This document shows, piece by piece, positions 7,001-8,979 of a stretch of 8,979 nt of DNA. The translations under genes were made by a program, and so were the position numbers. The DNA is taken from the NCBI GenBank assembly GCA_964387205.1, contig CAYLVY010000139.1:1-8979 (forward strand), written 5' to 3'. Source of the DNA: CAIVAT01 sp964387205. GTDB lineage: Bacteria; Bacteroidota; Bacteroidia; Bacteroidales; FEN-979. Each line of letters starts with the position of its first letter. Within the stretch, counting starts at the first letter, position 1. The notes under the pieces were generated by a model. That model saw only the letters and a list, made by a program, of their open reading frames with translations. It made no database searches and was not told the DNA's origin.

Positions 7001-7511
7001 CTCGGTTCAGGCAGTACCCGGCGATACCGTTTGCGCCGGCCAGGCCATTTCACTATCATCCGATACAACAGATATTGCTTTTTTTTCCTGGAAACCGGGA
7101 AATTTTTCTACCCCCATGGCAGTGTACGACACGGCCTTTTTCGGCGGACAGGGGTCGTTCCAGGTAATGCTGACAGTAACGGATCATGCTGGCTGTATCA
7201 ACCAGGATACCGTTTTGCTCCATTTCAAAGATTGTACCGGGATGACAGATACTCCTGCGCCGGTGGCATTCATCTCTCCAAATCCTGCCATGGAAAAGGT
7301 AAACTTTGTCTGCCGACAGCTTCTTACCGGGAATTTCAATATTACTATTGCCGATATGCAGGGACAGATACTCCGCATGATCAGGAAAAGGTTGTCGGGG
7401 AATATGGTACAGGAAGAGATCGACCTGCAGGGCATTCCTGAGGGCATCTATTTGTTGTCAGCAGGTACGCAGGAGAAAAGATTTCTTTTCCGGTTGGTGG
7501 TCGTCAGATAA
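4077..7511 (+). CDS. T9SS-exported multidomain protein with a sialidase-like Asp-box beta-propeller
   Basis: This 1144-residue protein starts with a signal peptide (1-22/23, likely cut near GFSQ). A propeller region (about 100-510) has four canonical Asp boxes (SxDxGxTW) at 251-258, 309-316, 384-391 and 444-451, and two degenerate ones: 187-194 (D to N) and 139-146 (D to H). This fits a six-bladed sialidase/BNR fold. I found no FRIP-type motif or clear arginine triad, so hydrolase activity is not supported. Two CARDB/Ig-like domains follow (about 515-635 and 636-745); the second opens with an Asp/Asn-rich loop (DTLNGNGNKRPDPGE, 646-660) that could bind calcium. Then come a jelly-roll-like module (about 750-884), two PKD-like domains (about 886-970 and 971-1053) and a type A T9SS sorting domain (about 1063-1144, with ISPNP at 1066-1070 and PEGIYLL at 1121-1127). 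It is probably surface-attached or secreted, with a binding or degradative role. Substrate unknown. Confidence 0.9.
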   Translation: MKGKLGWIGILLLLMLADTGFSQERARLLRVTAAGKGKVNPMVDNIGYWSRMVRQGYVLADTVRPVRPAWYHGDAIRSAGVPPQNSPDIPVTGEQEVTQTENSLFIDPKNEYYLLNSNNSSSWISGFAQEPWGADALWSLHQGETWQGSVQGVNGTNNGDPSTAIGLNGWWYVGRIAADNGQAVSYSKNQGKTWTRVKVGQGPTTGYGLLDKNHLWIDNSADSPYEGNLYAAWTNFLPGHSDTNQIQVVRSADRGLTWSPPVNISGPVMALKLNHGVNLHTGPEGEAYAAWSIYDTWPSDETAIGFSRSDDGGATWQPAVRIMSNLKGIRASLTGKNMRVHAFPSMAVDISNGPHRGTIYLVFPNVGYPGVNTGNDIDIYLIKSTDQGQTWSAPLRVNQDPPGLGKQHYFPWITCDPVTGGLCVIYYDDRNLPSTDAATFVSYSYDSGLTWSDFQVSDYTFTPSPVPGLAFTYFGDYIGIQSRNMKVYPVWTDNHDGGRAMSYTSPFDLGPNPGQPWIFYHHHTITQVNGGNIVPPAYGDSLHLTLDLKNIGDMDASQVVATISADSPHIIITDSTESYGTIGAGQVGSVADGFTFRVSDTIPDNTLIRFDITAHSPDSLHYSWMSHFSAEARAPDVSILSLDIEDTLNGNGNKRPDPGETLTIRVTLRNSGDFPSGFTRLFISTPSPFLVFQQDSAVWESIGINQQKFAFFTCYVDSLAPAGTGVDLLCRLFSGKYCRERMFRQVIGWLVEDWETNTFTKYPWQSAGSKSWELTTQQPWEGSYCLRSGTVTDYQTSQFFLNYEAASGDSISFYVKTSSEQDYDYLMFSIDGVWQGQWSGETPWTRVSFPVAPGNRIFKWLYLKDLSFAYGQDRAWVDFIALPAPVLPVVELSGAGSVCAGEQVFLTANAQNADSLRWSTTGDGVFENDSAAVTLYNPGFGDIAAGEVSLRVTAFGKYSSTVAAKQVVIRPLPSISVQAVPGDTVCAGQAISLSSDTTDIAFFSWKPGNFSTPMAVYDTAFFGGQGSFQVMLTVTDHAGCINQDTVLLHFKDCTGMTDTPAPVAFISPNPAMEKVNFVCRQLLTGNFNITIADMQGQILRMIRKRLSGNMVQEEIDLQGIPEGIYLLSAGTQEKRFLFRLVVVR

Positions 7512-8421
7512 AGAACAGGGCGACTCCGGTTACAGCGATCATTGCACCGGCTATTTCCCGGAATGTCACTTTTTCTTTATACAGGAGTACAGATGGCGGG
7601 ATGATCAGGACCGGAACCATGGCCATGATGGTTGCGGCAATGCCTGCATCGGCATATTTTATTGCGACCAGGGAGAATGAAACACCCAGGAAAGGTCCGA
7701 AAAAGGCACCCAGGGTTAGCTGAAGCATTGGTTTGCGCAGGGTAAGTGCCCGGAATGCATCTTTCCATTTCCGGACCAGGAAGAACATGATGGAGAATCC
7801 TGCAATTCCGGTGATGACCCTGATCTGTGTCGCGGCAAAAGTGTCGTAATTCTGCATCCCTATTTTGCTCAGTATCAGTCCTCCTGCCTGACCCAATGCT
7901 CCGCCCAGCCCCAGCAGTATTCCCCATACCGGATAATTAAACCTGATTTTCGGAAAGAATCCGTTACCCTTATCTTCCGGATGGTGTTTCAACACCACCA
8001 GGGCAATCCCCCCAAGGGTAAGGACCATGCCGGCAATGCTTTGAACGGTCATCGTTTCACCGAGTACCAGCCAGCCTATGATGGCGGTCATGGGTGGGGA
8101 GAGGGCCATGAGCAACATGCTGATCCTCGCCCCGATCACCACAAAGGCCTGAAAAAGGCAGAGATCGCCGAAGACGAAACCCACCAGCCCCGACAAGGCC
8201 AGGTACAACCAGGCATGACCGGTGGCATCGGTTGGAAGGATCATTCCCCGGTAAAACCAGGTAAATAGCGATAAAAAAAGGAAACCGGCAAACAACCGGA
8301 GAAGGTTCACGCTAAGCGAGCCGATGCGCTTGCTGGCAGCCTCAAATGACAGCGCGGTAATAGTCCAGAAAATAGCGGTGAGCAATGCGGCCCATTCGCC
8401 TGTATGGGTGGTGAAGGTCAA
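7504..8421 (-). CDS. EamA/DMT superfamily transporter (TTG start)
   Basis: This 305-residue inner-membrane protein has two tandem EamA repeats (about 10-145 and 166-304), giving about ten membrane helices, the normal length for drug/metabolite transporters. Family-like motifs include GEWAALLTAIFWT (8-20), SGLVGFVFGDLCLFQA (77-92), ALSPPMTAIIGWLVLGE (106-122) and MVPVLIIPP (268-276). Substrate cannot be assigned; exporters of amino acids, metabolites or drugs are common in this superfamily. The start is TTG at 8421-8419: the in-frame stop at 8445-8443 leaves no ATG or GTG in between, and the next ATG (residue 60) would remove the first helix. There is no obvious Shine-Dalgarno. It begins 10 bases after the EnvC-like gene's stop, so co-transcription and translational re-initiation are likely. 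Its last codons overlap those of the convergent T9SS gene by 8 bases. Confidence 0.9.
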   Translation of the reverse strand: MTFTTHTGEWAALLTAIFWTITALSFEAASKRIGSLSVNLLRLFAGFLFLSLFTWFYRGMILPTDATGHAWLYLALSGLVGFVFGDLCLFQAFVVIGARISMLLMALSPPMTAIIGWLVLGETMTVQSIAGMVLTLGGIALVVLKHHPEDKGNGFFPKIRFNYPVWGILLGLGGALGQAGGLILSKIGMQNYDTFAATQIRVITGIAGFSIMFFLVRKWKDAFRALTLRKPMLQLTLGAFFGPFLGVSFSLVAIKYADAGIAATIMAMVPVLIIPPSVLLYKEKVTFREIAGAMIAVTGVALFFI

Positions 8422-8431
8422 GTGTTTAGTA

Positions 8432-8979
8432 TTAGCGTGTGGTCAGCCAGTGTTCAGGGTTTAAGATTGTTTTACCTTTCCAGAGTTCAAAGTGAAGTTC
8501 TGCACGTGTCTCCCCTTCGCCTGCGTTGACGGTGCCGATGGTCTGTTTTGCCCTGACCATATCTCCTTCGCGTACATTGACCGAATTCAGGTTGGAATAG
8601 ACCGTGAGGTATTCTCCGTGGCGGATGATCACGACTTTATTCAGATGCTGAAAGGACATGACCTTGGTCACTTTTCCGCCAAAGACGGCGCGGATGGATG
8701 CCCCGTTTTCCGTCAGAATATCGATTCCGTTATTTTTTACGGTTACGTGTTTCAGGACAGGATGGGTGTGGGATCCGTAATTTTCAGATACAAAACCTCT
8801 TTCACAGGGCCAGGGTAATTTTCCCCTGTTGGCCGAGAAAGAGGCAGAGAGCTGGGTTTCTTCGGGTGTCAACTCCAGTTTGCCCGGGGACGTGGGCTTG
8901 GCCGTGCTCCCCTTTTTGCTCCCGCCTGCAGCAGAAGGTCCCGCTTTTTTCCGTTTAAGCTCCTCCGAAGCCCTGATCT
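8432..8979 (-). CDS. EnvC-like murein hydrolase activator, C-terminal LytM (M23-like) domain (partial, runs off the right edge)
   Basis: The frame stays open from the right edge to the TAA at 8434-8432, giving 181 visible residues. The TTG at 8872 is an internal Leu codon, not the start. The visible N-terminal part is a charged helix end (IRASEELKRKK), possibly the tail of the coiled coil usual in EnvC proteins, then a Gly/Ser/Lys/Pro linker and the FSANRGKLPWP lead-in. The LytM domain keeps the fold markers GIDI, IIRHGEYLTVYSNL, VREGDMVRAKQTIG, LHFELWKG and NPEHWL. Two metal-ligand positions look changed: the His of the usual HxGxD-type site is Asn (NNGIDI), and the first His of HxH is Glu (ELHFE). 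This matches non-catalytic LytM activators such as EnvC, which switch on cell-separation amidases in the periplasm. The EamA gene follows 10 bases downstream, probably in the same operon. Confidence 0.88.
   Translation of the reverse strand, partial: IRASEELKRKKAGPSAAGGSKKGSTAKPTSPGKLELTPEETQLSASFSANRGKLPWPCERGFVSENYGSHTHPVLKHVTVKNNGIDILTENGASIRAVFGGKVTKVMSFQHLNKVVIIRHGEYLTVYSNLNSVNVREGDMVRAKQTIGTVNAGEGETRAELHFELWKGKTILNPEHWLTTR

Noticed and set aside
7079..7086. Eight-T run in the T9SS gene as a phase-variation tract
   Set aside because: It encodes ordinary AFF residues of a PKD-like domain with the frame intact on both sides; the run is too short to call without population data.
7031..7441. 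A 136-codon plus-strand ORF in another frame of the T9SS gene end
   Set aside because: The main frame encodes a PKD-like domain and the conserved sorting domain across this span; the alternative product looks like an out-of-frame translation.
7475..7490. GAAAAG-ATTT-CTTTTC inverted repeat near the end of the T9SS gene, as a terminator
   Set aside because: It is an A/T-rich 6-base stem inside the coding sequence for the conserved EKRFLFR tail and has no following T-run in either direction.
7526..7550. CCGGT...ACCGG hairpin just past the T9SS stop, as a terminator
   Set aside because: The stem is interrupted by an unpaired TACA, lies in EamA coding sequence and is not followed by a T-tract.

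Overview
The window looks like ordinary chromosomal DNA from a member of the Bacteroidota, probably an uncultured Bacteroidales-like or related lineage. Three things point there. One complete secreted protein ends in a type A type IX secretion (T9SS) sorting domain, and a second, truncated one starts with a signal peptide followed by a PKD-like opening typical of that phylum. Several intergenic sites match the Bacteroidota -7 promoter element TAnnTTTG, one of them with a properly spaced -33 TTG. Shine-Dalgarno sequences are mostly weak. Coding DNA is of roughly balanced GC, while the 184-393 gap is strongly AT-rich.

Layout, left to right. 1-183 (minus) is the N-terminus of a secreted protein running off the left edge. 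184-393 is a non-coding gap holding a good promoter for that gene and a weak hairpin plus T-tract. 394-3935 (minus) is a two-gene operon: a DUF21/CBS/CorC_HlyC membrane protein (CNNM/hemolysin-C family, 3935 to 2643) followed, with an ATGA stop/start overlap, by a DUF2142 polytopic membrane protein (2646 to 394). 3936-4076 is a compact divergent promoter region with one TAnnTTTG box facing each way. 4077-7511 (plus) encodes an 1144-residue T9SS-exported protein with an Asp-box beta-propeller, two CARDB/Ig-like domains, a jelly-roll-like module, two PKD-like domains and a sorting domain. 7504-8421 (minus) is an EamA/DMT transporter whose end overlaps the end of the T9SS gene tail-to-tail by 8 bases. 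8432-8979 (minus) is the C-terminal part of an EnvC-like LytM-domain protein, 10 bases upstream of the transporter and probably co-transcribed with it.

The shared theme is the cell envelope: export to the surface, a cation-transport-type membrane protein, a putative GT-C-fold membrane enzyme, a small-molecule exporter and a peptidoglycan-hydrolase activator. Apart from the two operons I see no evidence that these genes form one system. There is no CRISPR array, RNA gene, insertion sequence, toxin-antitoxin pair or phage gene. The most interesting points are the translationally coupled CNNM/DUF2142 pair, the DUF2142 protein's extra N-terminal extracytoplasmic domain, the propeller protein without recognisable sialidase catalytic motifs, and the overlapping convergent gene ends. 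I do not see a clearly novel system here.
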